53,313 bases of DNA from an uncultured Candidatus Melainabacteria bacterium. GTDB taxonomy: Bacteria; Cyanobacteriota; Vampirovibrionia; Gastranaerophilales; Gastranaerophilaceae. The notes under the pieces were generated by a model. It had not been told where the DNA came from. It searched no databases and was given only the letters and a program-made list of their open reading frames with translations. Shown here piece after piece: positions 16,137 to 23,852 of this stretch. Location: contig CAKVLH010000013.1 in the NCBI GenBank assembly GCA_934757245.1, positions 1 to 53,313 on the forward strand, given 5' to 3'. How positions within the stretch are numbered: the first letter of the stretch is position 1; the number at the start of each line of letters is the position of its first letter. Position numbers and translations under genes: made by a program.

Positions 16137-17873
16137 ATGATACTTAGTTCTTGCAAAAAGTTTTTTTTCTACTTTAATAAAAATAAAAAATCATTCATTA
16201 GTTATTCCGCGTTTTCGTTTCTTGTCGGAATACTCGAACTTGCCGGCGTTGCACTAACTTATCCATTTGTTATAAAGCTTTTAGAAAACAAACCCACAGA
16301 TATTTGGCACTCCCCTTTATTGATTGGGACATTGATTGTTGGGCTTTTCTTAGCAAAAAACGCATTAATGATTTTTTACACCTACCTTCAATCTAAATTC
16401 ACAAAAGAAGTAGAGAAAGAAGCAAACATTGCCTTCATAAAATATTTTCTAACATCACCATATCAAGTCAGTGCAAAAATTTCGTTAGCCAAAAAGGTTA
16501 ACATTCTTGGATATTTAATTCCAAATACTATAAATAACTTCATTCTAAGGCTTCTAAATCTTAATGTAAATTTCTTTATATTCGGCTTAATTTCACTACT
16601 TTTGATTATAAAATTTCCAATCGCCATGTTAATAACATTGGGATTTGCAACAATTTTAATTTACATTCAAAACAGTTACTTCAAGCCTAAACTTTCAAAA
16701 ATAGCCCAAAAAGCAAGCGAAGCTTCTGCTACATATAACCAAAAATCAAATGATGTTCTATTAAGTATTAAAAATGTAAAAATTTCTAACAACGAAAAAT
16801 ACTTTTTTGAAAATTACCTAAACGCAATCACGCAATTCTACAAAATTTGCATTGAAACTTCATTCTTGAATTCAATTCCGCCTTATGTAACTGAACCATT
16901 TATTATTCTTCTATTATTCATATTATTAGCTGTAATTTCTTATCAAAATTATACCGAACCGGACAAACTTATAGCGTCATTTGCAATAATCGTATCTGCC
17001 ATATTCAGACTGGCTCCGACAATATCAAGAATTCAAGTTAATTTGAACGGTGTTAATTCTACAATGCCAATTGTAAACGAGCTTTTGATTATTTGCAAAG
17101 ATTTGGACATCAAAAACACAAAAGAGCCTAAAAGTCCTGAATTTGCAATTTTCAACACAAGTTTAGAATTAAAAAATATTAGTTTTGAATACGAAAAAGA
17201 TAAACCAATCCTTAAAAACATAAACCTTACTATTCATAAAGGTGAATTCATAGGAATTGCAGGACTTTCCGGAGCCGGAAAAACTACACTTGTTGATATC
17301 ATAGCAAGACTTTTAACGCCAAACTCCGGAGAAATCTTTATTGACGGAAATATACAGAAAAATCCATTAAAGATTGGCTACATTCCTCAAGAAGTTTCTT
17401 TAATAAACGCTTCTATTAAGGAAAATGTTGCTTATGGCTGTTCTGAAATTCAAGACGAGCGTGTAATTGATGCACTAAAGAAAGCTCAATTATATGATTT
17501 CATAATAGAAAATTACAAAGATGGAATCAATGCCAATCCGTTTGTTGATTCAAGCGGTTTTTCGCAAGGACAAAAACAGCGACTTGCAATCGCAAGAGCT
17601 ATGTATTCAAATCCGGATATTTTAATATTAGACGAGGCAACATCTTCACTAGATTTAAAAACCGAAGATGAAATTTGTTCTGTTCTTATGTCATTAAAAG
17701 GCAACAAAACAATTATCGCAATTGCTCACAGACTTTCAACAATTAAGAATGCAGATAGAATCGCATTTATGAAAAACTCCGAGATAGTCGATATCTCAGA
17801 GTTTAACGAATTAATAAATAAAAATGCTGATTTTAGAGAGCTTGCTAGACTAGCGTCTGTCAAAGAACTCTAA
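16137..17873 (+). CDS. ABC exporter half-transporter (fused membrane and ATPase domains)
   Basis: This is a type I ABC exporter of 578 aa. An N-terminal membrane domain (about six helices) is followed by an ATPase with Walker A GLSGAGKTT, a modified signature FSQGQKQR and Walker B ILILDEATSSLD. It may export a lipid, glycan or peptide; the sequence does not say which. I chose the ATG at 16137 because a TATGAT box lies 6 nt upstream; the frame is open from 16026, but the extra residues do not look like an exporter N-terminus. The signature reads SQGQ where SGGQ is usual. The 3' end overlaps the 50-aa gene on the other strand by 14 bp. Confidence 0.87.
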   Translation: MILSSCKKFFFYFNKNKKSFISYSAFSFLVGILELAGVALTYPFVIKLLENKPTDIWHSPLLIGTLIVGLFLAKNALMIFYTYLQSKFTKEVEKEANIAFIKYFLTSPYQVSAKISLAKKVNILGYLIPNTINNFILRLLNLNVNFFIFGLISLLLIIKFPIAMLITLGFATILIYIQNSYFKPKLSKIAQKASEASATYNQKSNDVLLSIKNVKISNNEKYFFENYLNAITQFYKICIETSFLNSIPPYVTEPFIILLLFILLAVISYQNYTEPDKLIASFAIIVSAIFRLAPTISRIQVNLNGVNSTMPIVNELLIICKDLDIKNTKEPKSPEFAIFNTSLELKNISFEYEKDKPILKNINLTIHKGEFIGIAGLSGAGKTTLVDIIARLLTPNSGEIFIDGNIQKNPLKIGYIPQEVSLINASIKENVAYGCSEIQDERVIDALKKAQLYDFIIENYKDGINANPFVDSSGFSQGQKQRLAIARAMYSNPDILILDEATSSLDLKTEDEICSVLMSLKGNKTIIAIAHRLSTIKNADRIAFMKNSEIVDISEFNELINKNADFRELARLASVKEL

Positions 17874-18012
17874 TTTTGTCCATTAATTGTACAACTTTTT
17901 CCTTAAAAATAGGATCAATTGGAGATGATACGTAACCGTCAAGTTTGGCGGCCTCTTCTTTTTCCAAAATACTTTTTTCAAGCATAGCCAATTTTCTTAC
18001 TGCAATATTCAT
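17860..18012 (-). CDS. 50-aa basic protein of unknown function
   Basis: A perfect AGGAGG sits 5 nt before the ATG, and upstream is the bipartite promoter motif GGCAATT-N15-ACTTTATATAT (18046-18078). The peptide (starting MNIAVRKLAML, ending MDKIRVL) is charged and helical, with a central KLDGYVSSPIDPIFK, and has no membrane segment or signal. It overlaps the 3' end of the ABC exporter by 14 bp, convergently. I do not recognise it; good start signals argue that it is real. Confidence 0.65.
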   Translation of the reverse strand: MNIAVRKLAMLEKSILEKEEAAKLDGYVSSPIDPIFKEKVVQLMDKIRVL

Positions 18013-18045
18013 AATTGCCTCCTAACCTTATTCTTAACCTTACAT

Positions 18046-18078
18046 ATATATAAAGTCAAAAAGTTTGAGAAAATTGCC
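18046..18078 (-). promoter_or_regulatory. Bipartite promoter motif, copy 1 (50-aa protein gene)
   Basis: GGCAATT (18072-18078), 15 nt, ACTTTATATAT (18046-18056), read leftwards. The same boxes at the same 15-nt spacing occur at 21583-21615 and 36360-36392. An A-run precedes the first box in all three. Confidence 0.65.
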
Positions 18079-18105
18079 TTTTTAAAGAAAAATTGTTAAG
18101 AAATA

Positions 18106-18489
18106 TTACCAATTAACTTCTTCAATAAGTTCAATTTCATAGCCGTCAGGATCATTAATAAAAGCGATTTTAGAACCTTTGCCGTTCAAATCAAATGGCG
18201 GATAAAGATAAGAATATCCTAATTTATTAATTTTTTCCGTAAATTCATCTAATGAGTCAACAGAAAATGCAAAATGCCCAAAACCACTTCCTAACTCATA
18301 ACCGCTTTCTGGAGTTTCATCGTTATAAGTCAATTCAATTTGGCAAGTATTTTCTTCATCCGTTAAAAAATACAACCAACAATCTTCTAAACGTTTTTTA
18401 TGGTCTAGTTTCATGTTCAAAACATCAGTATAGAAAGCCAAAGATTTTTCGATATCTCTAACTCTTACCATTGTGTGTAAAAATTTCAT
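18106..18489 (-). CDS. gloA: Lactoylglutathione lyase (glyoxalase I)
   Basis: This is a vicinal-oxygen-chelate fold enzyme of 127 aa, a close match to bacterial GloA, which isomerises the hemithioacetal of methylglyoxal. The metal ligands are visible: His5, Glu52, His72 (FGHFAF) and Glu120 (YEIELIEE). AGGAGCAG precedes the ATG. Natural thiols other than glutathione may be used in anaerobes. It is divergent from the thioesterase gene. Confidence 0.92.
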   Translation of the reverse strand: MKFLHTMVRVRDIEKSLAFYTDVLNMKLDHKKRLEDCWLYFLTDEENTCQIELTYNDETPESGYELGSGFGHFAFSVDSLDEFTEKINKLGYSYLYPPFDLNGKGSKIAFINDPDGYEIELIEEVNW

Positions 18490-18532
18490 AAGTTCTGCTC
18501 CTAAAAATTAAATGTACAAACAGATTATATCA

Positions 18533-18541
18533 TGGTAAGAT
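18533..18541 (+). promoter_or_regulatory. Extended -10 box of the thioesterase-coaE operon
   Basis: TGGTAAGAT followed by 6 nt and the ATG at 18548; predicted leaderless start. Confidence 0.55.
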
Positions 18542-18547
18542 AGATTT

Positions 18548-18961
18548 ATGAAAAATTATTTAGAACACAAAGTTTATTATTCAGACACAGACGCTTATGG
18601 CGTAGTATGGCACGGCTCCTATCTTCGTTGGATGGAAATGGGACGAGTAGAATTATGCGAACAAGCAGGACTTAATCTTATCAATTTAGAAAAAATGGAT
18701 ATTGCAATGCCTGTTACAAATATGAATGTTCGCTACAAATCTTCTGCGCGATTAAATGATGTTGTAGTTGTTGAAACTTGGATTAAAGACATTTCACCTA
18801 TAAGATTGACTTTTGCGCAAACTATTCGTAACAAAGAAAACGGTAAATTATTTATTAAAGCTGAATTTGAAGTTGTAGCTATACACAATGACGGCTCTCT
18901 TTATAGAAAAATGCCGGAAGCTATTACAAACGCATTAAAAGTAGAAGAACCAATAGCTTAG
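18548..18961 (+). CDS. Acyl-CoA thioesterase, 4HBT/YbgC-FadM type
   Basis: A hot-dog fold thioesterase of 137 aa. YSDTDAYGVVWHGSYLRWME carries the catalytic Asp and the family signature. YbgC-type enzymes cleave short-chain or hydroxybenzoyl-CoA thioesters and can be associated with Tol-Pal envelope complexes. It starts the rightward run thioesterase-pseudouridine synthase-coaE. Confidence 0.92.
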   Translation: MKNYLEHKVYYSDTDAYGVVWHGSYLRWMEMGRVELCEQAGLNLINLEKMDIAMPVTNMNVRYKSSARLNDVVVVETWIKDISPIRLTFAQTIRNKENGKLFIKAEFEVVAIHNDGSLYRKMPEAITNALKVEEPIA

Positions 18962-18983
18962 ACTGTTTCTCAGAAGGTCAAAA

Positions 18984-19745
18984 ATGCCAAGATTAAATAA
19001 ATATATAGCATCAACCGGTTTTTGTTCCAGAAGAAAAGCCGATGAACTTATTTTAGAAGGTCGCGTACGCGTAAACGATAGACCGATAGAAGAACTTGGT
19101 TTTTACGTGCGTGAAAAAGACCGCGTTTATATTGATAACAAGTTAGTAAAACCGCAAAAATTGGAATATTACAAATTTTATAAACCGGCCGGTTATATTA
19201 CAACTTCTGAAGATGAAAAAGGTCGAAAAACTATTTATGATGTTATTCCACCGGAATTGAGACATCTAAAACCTGTCGGAAGACTAGATAAAGAGTCTAC
19301 AGGACTTATTATTTTGACAAATGACGGTGAATTTATTAATGAAATGACTCATCCTTCAATTAAAGTTCCGAAGGTTTACATAGTTTCTATTAACGGTAAA
19401 TTTACACCAGAAGATGCAGAAAAAATGTTTAACGGAATTGAAATTGAAACTGATTCCGGTGAAAAGAAAACGGCTTACGCAGAAACATTGCCGATTGAAT
19501 TAAAAAACAAATCTTCGATGATTCAAGTGGTTTTGTATCAAGGAATAAACAGACAAATTCGTAAGATGTTTGCAAAATTAGGCTATGAAGTTGAAAGCTT
19601 AAAAAGAATTCAACATGCTACTTTAACAATCGAAGGTTTAAAAAAAGGGCAGGTTAAACCAATTAAACCAAAACAAGTTAAAGAATTAAAAACATATATA
19701 GCAAAAATCAAGAGGGAATATGCTAAAAATAGCAATAACGGGTAA
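18984..19745 (+). CDS. rluB: Pseudouridine synthase RluB/RsuA family
   Basis: An N-terminal S4 RNA-binding domain (PRLNKYIASTGFCSRRKADELI, shown only by position 2-23) precedes a catalytic domain with GRLDKESTGLIILTNDG, containing the nucleophilic Asp. The enzyme modifies uridine in rRNA. GINRQIRKMFAKLGY is the usual C-terminal signature. RluB and RsuA cannot be separated here; the 253-aa length suits RluB. It overlaps coaE by 26 bp. Confidence 0.85.
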   Translation: MPRLNKYIASTGFCSRRKADELILEGRVRVNDRPIEELGFYVREKDRVYIDNKLVKPQKLEYYKFYKPAGYITTSEDEKGRKTIYDVIPPELRHLKPVGRLDKESTGLIILTNDGEFINEMTHPSIKVPKVYIVSINGKFTPEDAEKMFNGIEIETDSGEKKTAYAETLPIELKNKSSMIQVVLYQGINRQIRKMFAKLGYEVESLKRIQHATLTIEGLKKGQVKPIKPKQVKELKTYIAKIKREYAKNSNNG

Positions 19746-20235
19746 TATTGCAGCCGGAAAATCAGAAGTAGAGAAAATAATTTCGGAGAATTATCCCGTT
19801 TATGACGCTGATAAAATTGCGCACAAATTTTTAGGTAATGTTGATAGACGTGCGTTAGGTGAAAAAGTTTTTAATGACCCGATTGCGCGAAAAGAGCTTG
19901 AGAGTTTTATACATCCTAAAGTTAAGGATGAAATTCTAAATATTTTTACTAAAATAACAACCCCTGTAGTGTTTGTTTCAATTCCACTTCTTTTTGAAAC
20001 CGGTTTTGACAAATTGTTTGATAAAGTTTTATTTGTTCAATGCAATGACGATATCCGCCTAGAACACTTGATGAAAAGAAATAACTTCACAAAAGAGCAA
20101 GCACTAGCGCGAATGAACTCTCAAATGGCGCAGGAAGATAAGATTGTAAAATCAGATTATGTAATTTATAACAATTCTAATTTGGATGAATTAAAAAAAC
20201 AGGTAACGAAATTTATTGACGAGTTACCTTCTTAA
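19720..20235 (+). CDS. coaE: Dephospho-CoA kinase
   Basis: CoaE catalyses the last step of CoA synthesis. The P-loop GNIAAGKS is at residues 8-15, the substrate Asp in VYDADKIAH, and the lid in RLEHLMKRNNFT. At 171 aa it is about 30 residues shorter than typical CoaE, mainly missing the segment after DADKIAHKFL. A GAGGGA site before the ATG lies within the upstream gene, so translation is coupled. Confidence 0.9.
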   Translation: MLKIAITGNIAAGKSEVEKIISENYPVYDADKIAHKFLGNVDRRALGEKVFNDPIARKELESFIHPKVKDEILNIFTKITTPVVFVSIPLLFETGFDKLFDKVLFVQCNDDIRLEHLMKRNNFTKEQALARMNSQMAQEDKIVKSDYVIYNNSNLDELKKQVTKFIDELPS

Positions 20236-20236
20236 T

Positions 20237-20245
20237 TGATATAAT
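20237..20245 (+). promoter_or_regulatory. Extended -10 box of the PurD-like gene
   Basis: TGATATAAT is an exact TGnTATAAT match, with the ATG 7 nt after it. It overlaps the coaE stop region. Confidence 0.65.
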
Positions 20246-20252
20246 TATTTTT

Positions 20253-21497
20253 ATGAAAAAGAAAATTTTAATTATTGGAAATAGCGCAAAAGAATACGCA
20301 CTAGCAAAAAAATTATCATTAAAGCATGAAGTTTACGTAACGCCTTCAAGCGATACGATAAAAGAGTTTGCAACTTGTATTGATATAAGAGAAGATAAAT
20401 CCAGCGAATTATTGGAATTCGTTATGGAAAACGGCATTGATTTGACAATTCCAGTTTCAATTACAGCTCTAAAATCAGACATTGTAGAATTGTTTAATAA
20501 AAATAATCAAGCTATTTTTGCACCGCAAAGAAATGCTGCAAAACTTGTATTTGACAAAGCTTTAGCTAAAAAAGTTTTGTATAAATTAAGAATTCCGACT
20601 CCGAAATTCGGTATTTTTGAAAAACAAAACATGGTTTTGGATTATATTAAAAACTTAAAAAATCCTTTTGTGCTAAAAACAGATGACAATAATAGCGCCG
20701 CAATTTTTACATCATATCAAACTGCAAAAACGCTTGTGGAATCTAGTTTTATAGAAAAAAACAAACGAATAATAGTCGAAGATTATATTTATGGCACTCC
20801 GTTTTCATTTTATACAATCACAGACGGGTATAAAGCTCTGCCTATTGGTTCTTCAATTACTTATAAACATTCCCTTGAAGGCAACGGTGGACAATTGACA
20901 AGCGGAATGGGTGCTTGCGCTCCTAACTATAAGCTTTCAATTGAGCAAGAATATTATTTAATGGACAATGTAATTTATCCTACGCTTGATTATTGTGAAA
21001 TTGAAGGCAATCCTTATTTGGGAATTTTAGGTGTTAATGGCGTTTTGACAGATGATGGTAGAATGTTTATTCTCGGTTGGCAATCATTTATGCAAGATTG
21101 CGATGCTCAAGCTGTTTTAGACATACTGGATGAAGATTTGTTTGAATTGTTTAATTCTTGCGTTATAGGCTCTTTTAGCGATGAAGTAGACGGAATTAAT
21201 CTTTTTGACAAATACTCTGCATCCCTTGTTTTGACTTGTAAAAATAAAGAGAATGTAGAAAATGCTATTATTGGCATTGATAATTTAGAAGAAGAAACAT
21301 CTTTAACATTCTATCCGAGTGTAAATAAGAATAAATATCTGGAATTCGAAGCTAATTACGGTTCTGTCGTAGTTTTAACTTCTTCCGGCACAACTGCATC
21401 AAAAGCTGTTAAAAAAATGTATCAAGAAGCTGAAGATATAGACTTTAAAGGCAAGCATTATAGAAAAGATATTTGTAATTATACTGATTTGCACTAA
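20253..21497 (+). CDS. Divergent PurD-like ATP-grasp protein, 414 aa
   Basis: The overall architecture matches glycinamide ribonucleotide synthetase (PurD): an N-terminal Rossmann-like domain (IIGNSAKEYALA), ATP-grasp domain (VEDYIYGTPFSFYTITDG, LTSGMGACAPN) and a C-terminal domain. Key blocks are degenerate: the glycine-rich ATP loop reads LKTDDNNSA, QDHKR reads ITYKHS, and the metal-binding NARFGDPE reads LGWQSFMQDCD. It is probably not a working GAR synthetase; it may have another ligase role or be a pseudoenzyme. It has its own predicted leaderless promoter and no purine genes beside it. Confidence 0.7.
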   Translation: MKKKILIIGNSAKEYALAKKLSLKHEVYVTPSSDTIKEFATCIDIREDKSSELLEFVMENGIDLTIPVSITALKSDIVELFNKNNQAIFAPQRNAAKLVFDKALAKKVLYKLRIPTPKFGIFEKQNMVLDYIKNLKNPFVLKTDDNNSAAIFTSYQTAKTLVESSFIEKNKRIIVEDYIYGTPFSFYTITDGYKALPIGSSITYKHSLEGNGGQLTSGMGACAPNYKLSIEQEYYLMDNVIYPTLDYCEIEGNPYLGILGVNGVLTDDGRMFILGWQSFMQDCDAQAVLDILDEDLFELFNSCVIGSFSDEVDGINLFDKYSASLVLTCKNKENVENAIIGIDNLEEETSLTFYPSVNKNKYLEFEANYGSVVVLTSSGTTASKAVKKMYQEAEDIDFKGKHYRKDICNYTDLH

Positions 21498-21582
21498 AAG
21501 TATTTAAAATAACTCAAAATGTCATAACTCTTTCCAAGTAAAAAAATTAACTTTACAAAACTTCACAAAAGAAGAGAAAAAA

Positions 21583-21615
21583 AGCAATTTTTTAAAACCG
21601 AAATACTTTATATAT
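21583..21615 (+). promoter_or_regulatory. Bipartite promoter motif, copy 2 (CopG-type regulator)
   Basis: AGCAATT (21583-21589), 15 nt, ACTTTATATAT (21605-21615). The second box continues as ATGTAA, as in copy 1. Confidence 0.65.
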
Positions 21616-21666
21616 ATGTAATCAGTAAATAAAGTATACAAAAGGATAATAAAAGGAGTACCAATT

Positions 21667-21855
21667 ATGGCAAGAGTTTTAATTTCAATGCCTGAAAGCT
21701 TTTTAGGCAAAATCGACGAAGTAGCTGAAAATGAGAGCAGATCACGTTCTGAGCTTATCCGTGAAGCGCTTAGAAGCTACATCACAAGATCACAAGTTCG
21801 TCAAAATACTTTAGCAGACAAGAATGCTAGGATTTTAGAGGCACTACTAGATTAG
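21667..21855 (+). CDS. Ribbon-helix-helix (CopG-family) DNA-binding protein, 62 aa
   Basis: RVLISMPESFLGKIDEVAE followed by RSELIREALRSYI is the beta-strand plus two-helix RHH fold of CopG/NikR-type regulators. No metal-binding ACT domain follows, and no toxin gene is adjacent, so it may be a free repressor. AAGGAG lies before the ATG. The gene is driven by the shared bipartite promoter motif. A GGGGATT-TAT-AATCCCC hairpin at 21865-21881 lies 10 bp after the stop. Confidence 0.88.
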   Translation: MARVLISMPESFLGKIDEVAENESRSRSELIREALRSYITRSQVRQNTLADKNARILEALLD

Positions 21856-21961
21856 GGGCGGAACGGGGATTTATAATCCCCCTAAGGGAATTAAGGATTA
21901 AATAGGAAAAAACACGAGAAAATTGAGACAGAGTAAAAATTTAAAAAGAAAAACAACCATA

Positions 21962-21989
21962 GGAATTCTAATCGAATTCCTTTTTTTTT
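21962..21989 (+). terminator. Terminator after the CopG-type gene
   Basis: GGAATTC, 5-nt loop, GAATTCC, then nine T. Confidence 0.85.
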
Positions 21990-21995
21990 GCATAA

Positions 21996-22026
21996 AAAAG
22001 GATTGGACTTTTGTCCAATCCCTTTC
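21996..22026 (-). terminator. Terminator of the Fe-alcohol dehydrogenase gene
   Basis: GGATTGGAC, TTTT loop, GTCCAATCC; on the minus strand it is followed by a T-run. It is back to back with the preceding terminator. Confidence 0.85.
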
Positions 22027-22046
22027 AAATTAGTTATTTATAATTT

Positions 22047-23234
22047 CTATAAAGAACTTCTATAAATTTCTTCTACGGCTTCTTTTGTTGCCTTTGTTGG
22101 AGCAATTGCTAACAAACCGTCAAGAGAAGGTGTTGTGAATGCCAAATTTACAAGATTTGGAACATCAGCTTCTGTAAATCCTTCATCTTTCAATTTATTA
22201 GGAACACCTACTGATTTTAACCATTCATAAATACCTTTAGATGCTTCGTCAGCTGTTTCAACTTTGCCAACTACTGGTTCTAAGATGTATTTCAAAGTTT
22301 CAGCCTTTGCTGCAAAAATATTCTTAACTACAGCAGGAAGAAGCATTGCTAAACCTAAGCCATGTGATAAATCGTGTTTAACAGCACTCAATGGATGCTC
22401 TAGAGCATGAGTATAGTGTAACAAGCCGTTATCGAAGCATACACCGCCCATCATAGCGGCATAAGCCAAGAAATATCTGGCTTCTAAATCTTCCGGATTT
22501 TCAATAGCTTTTGGCAAATATTTAGAAACAAGAGTTACAACTTCTCTTGCTAAAGTGATTGCATAAGGAGATGCAACAGTTGATGTCGCAGCTTCAATTA
22601 CGTGGTTAACAGCATCAATAGAAACAAATCTAGTTTGTTTTGGTGATAATTTTACCATCAATGCAGGATCGTCAATTGCATAAGTCGGATAAATGCAATC
22701 ATACGCAATTGCAGGTTTGTAATCTTTTTCAGGAATTGTAACAACTGCAAATCTGTTTGTTTCAGTACCTGTTCCATGTGTCAAATTTATTGCAACGATT
22801 GGAGCAGCAACTTCCGGAGTAAATTTGAATTCATAAATATCATTTGCATTCTTATCAGGATATTTTAACAAGATTGCAACAGATTTACCGGCATCTGTTG
22901 GAGAACCGCCACCAATTGCGATAACAGCTTTTGCGCCAAAATCTTTTGCAATTTTAGCAGCTTCGTTTACTGCTGTAGTAGTTGGGTTTGGAGTTACACC
23001 ATCATAGTTTACATAAGCAATACCGTTTTCTTGTAAAGCTTTTTCAACAACAGCCCAAGCACCAGTTGCTTTATAAGCGTTTTTACCGCTCATTACAATA
23101 ACCTTATCTAAACCTTTTGATTTAAAATCTTTTGCTATGTCGTCGATTTTGTTAATAGCGCCACAACCAAAAAATACAGAAGTTCTTGTTCTAATTTCAC
23201 GAACTTCATTAATATCAATATCTTTTTGCCACAT
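22047..23234 (-). CDS. Iron-containing alcohol dehydrogenase, 395 aa
   Basis: A group III Fe-dependent alcohol dehydrogenase, reducing aldehydes with NAD(P)H. GGGSPTDAGK binds the nucleotide, THGTGTE follows, and the metal site is seen in DAVNHVIEA, THALEHPLS and HDLSHG. It probably works with the pyruvate decarboxylase at 47710 to make ethanol; it could also reduce other aldehydes or butanal. It is a single gene with its own terminator, and AAGGAG precedes the ATG. Confidence 0.92.
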   Translation of the reverse strand: MWQKDIDINEVREIRTRTSVFFGCGAINKIDDIAKDFKSKGLDKVIVMSGKNAYKATGAWAVVEKALQENGIAYVNYDGVTPNPTTTAVNEAAKIAKDFGAKAVIAIGGGSPTDAGKSVAILLKYPDKNANDIYEFKFTPEVAAPIVAINLTHGTGTETNRFAVVTIPEKDYKPAIAYDCIYPTYAIDDPALMVKLSPKQTRFVSIDAVNHVIEAATSTVASPYAITLAREVVTLVSKYLPKAIENPEDLEARYFLAYAAMMGGVCFDNGLLHYTHALEHPLSAVKHDLSHGLGLAMLLPAVVKNIFAAKAETLKYILEPVVGKVETADEASKGIYEWLKSVGVPNKLKDEGFTEADVPNLVNLAFTTPSLDGLLAIAPTKATKEAVEEIYRSSL

Positions 23235-23371
23235 AAAAATTCTCCTTTCTTAACACTACAAGATAATTATAGCCCAATAAATCAAAATGTAAAGTTTTAT
23301 TAAGTTTCGTTACAAAAAAGCTCAAAATGTAGCAATATTGTAAAATTTAGCAAAAAGCATGGTTTTACCCC

Positions 23372-23399
23372 TTGCAAAATTTAACACAAAGTGTATAAT
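23372..23399 (+). promoter_or_regulatory. Promoter of the HU gene
   Basis: TTGCAA, 16-nt spacer, TATAAT: a classical housekeeping promoter. It leaves a leader of about 65 nt with an AGGAG ribosome site, unlike the short-leader genes elsewhere in the window. Confidence 0.75.
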
Positions 23400-23469
23400 A
23401 GGATGTATGAAATACGTAGAACCTAGTGTTCAAGCGTATAAGAGAGTAAGAGTGTATAGGAGATTTATC

Positions 23470-23742
23470 ATGAACAAAGAAGAATTAGTAAAAGAAATTT
23501 CAAAGAAGACTAAACTTTCTCAAAAAGTTTCTTCAGATGTACTTTCTGCTACATTAGAAATTATTCAAAAAACAGTTGCTAAAGGCAAAAAAGTTACTTT
23601 AGTTGGTTTTGGTACTTGGGAAGCTCGTAAGAGAGCTGCTAGAGTAGGTAGAAACCCTCAAACTGGTAAAGAATTGAAAATTGCTGCTAAGACAGTTCCA
23701 GCTTTCTCAGCAGGTAAAAGCTTTAAAGAACTTGTAAAATAG
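23470..23742 (+). CDS. hup: DNA-binding protein HU
   Basis: The full 90-aa HU fold: MNKEELVKEISKKT, GFGTWEARKRAARVGRNPQTG (the beta-arm entry; seen at about residues 46-66) and a Lys-rich C-terminus. HU bends and packages the nucleoid. The frame is open from 23359, but the AGGAG site and family alignment place the start at 23470. Confidence 0.95.
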   Translation: MNKEELVKEISKKTKLSQKVSSDVLSATLEIIQKTVAKGKKVTLVGFGTWEARKRAARVGRNPQTGKELKIAAKTVPAFSAGKSFKELVK

Positions 23743-23758
23743 TTTTTAAGTTTTATTT

Positions 23759-23795
23759 AAAATGTCGTGTGAAAAAATTTCACACGACATTTTTT
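23759..23795 (+). terminator. Terminator of the HU gene
   Basis: AAAATGTCGTGTGAAA, 3-nt loop, then its exact complement and a T-run. Confidence 0.9.
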
Positions 23796-23804
23796 ATTTG
23801 TTAA

Positions 23805-23843
23805 TAAAAAATTAGGTGAGAATATTTGCATATTCTCACCTAA
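23805..23843 (-). terminator. Terminator of hppA
   Basis: TTAGGTGAGAATAT, TTGC loop, exact complement; T-run on the minus strand. Confidence 0.9.
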
Positions 23844-23852
23844 AATTTTGGT

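Noticed and set aside
23359..23469. N-terminal extension of HU
   Set aside because: The promoter TTGCAA-N16-TATAAT lies within it, and the family start and ribosome site fit 23470.
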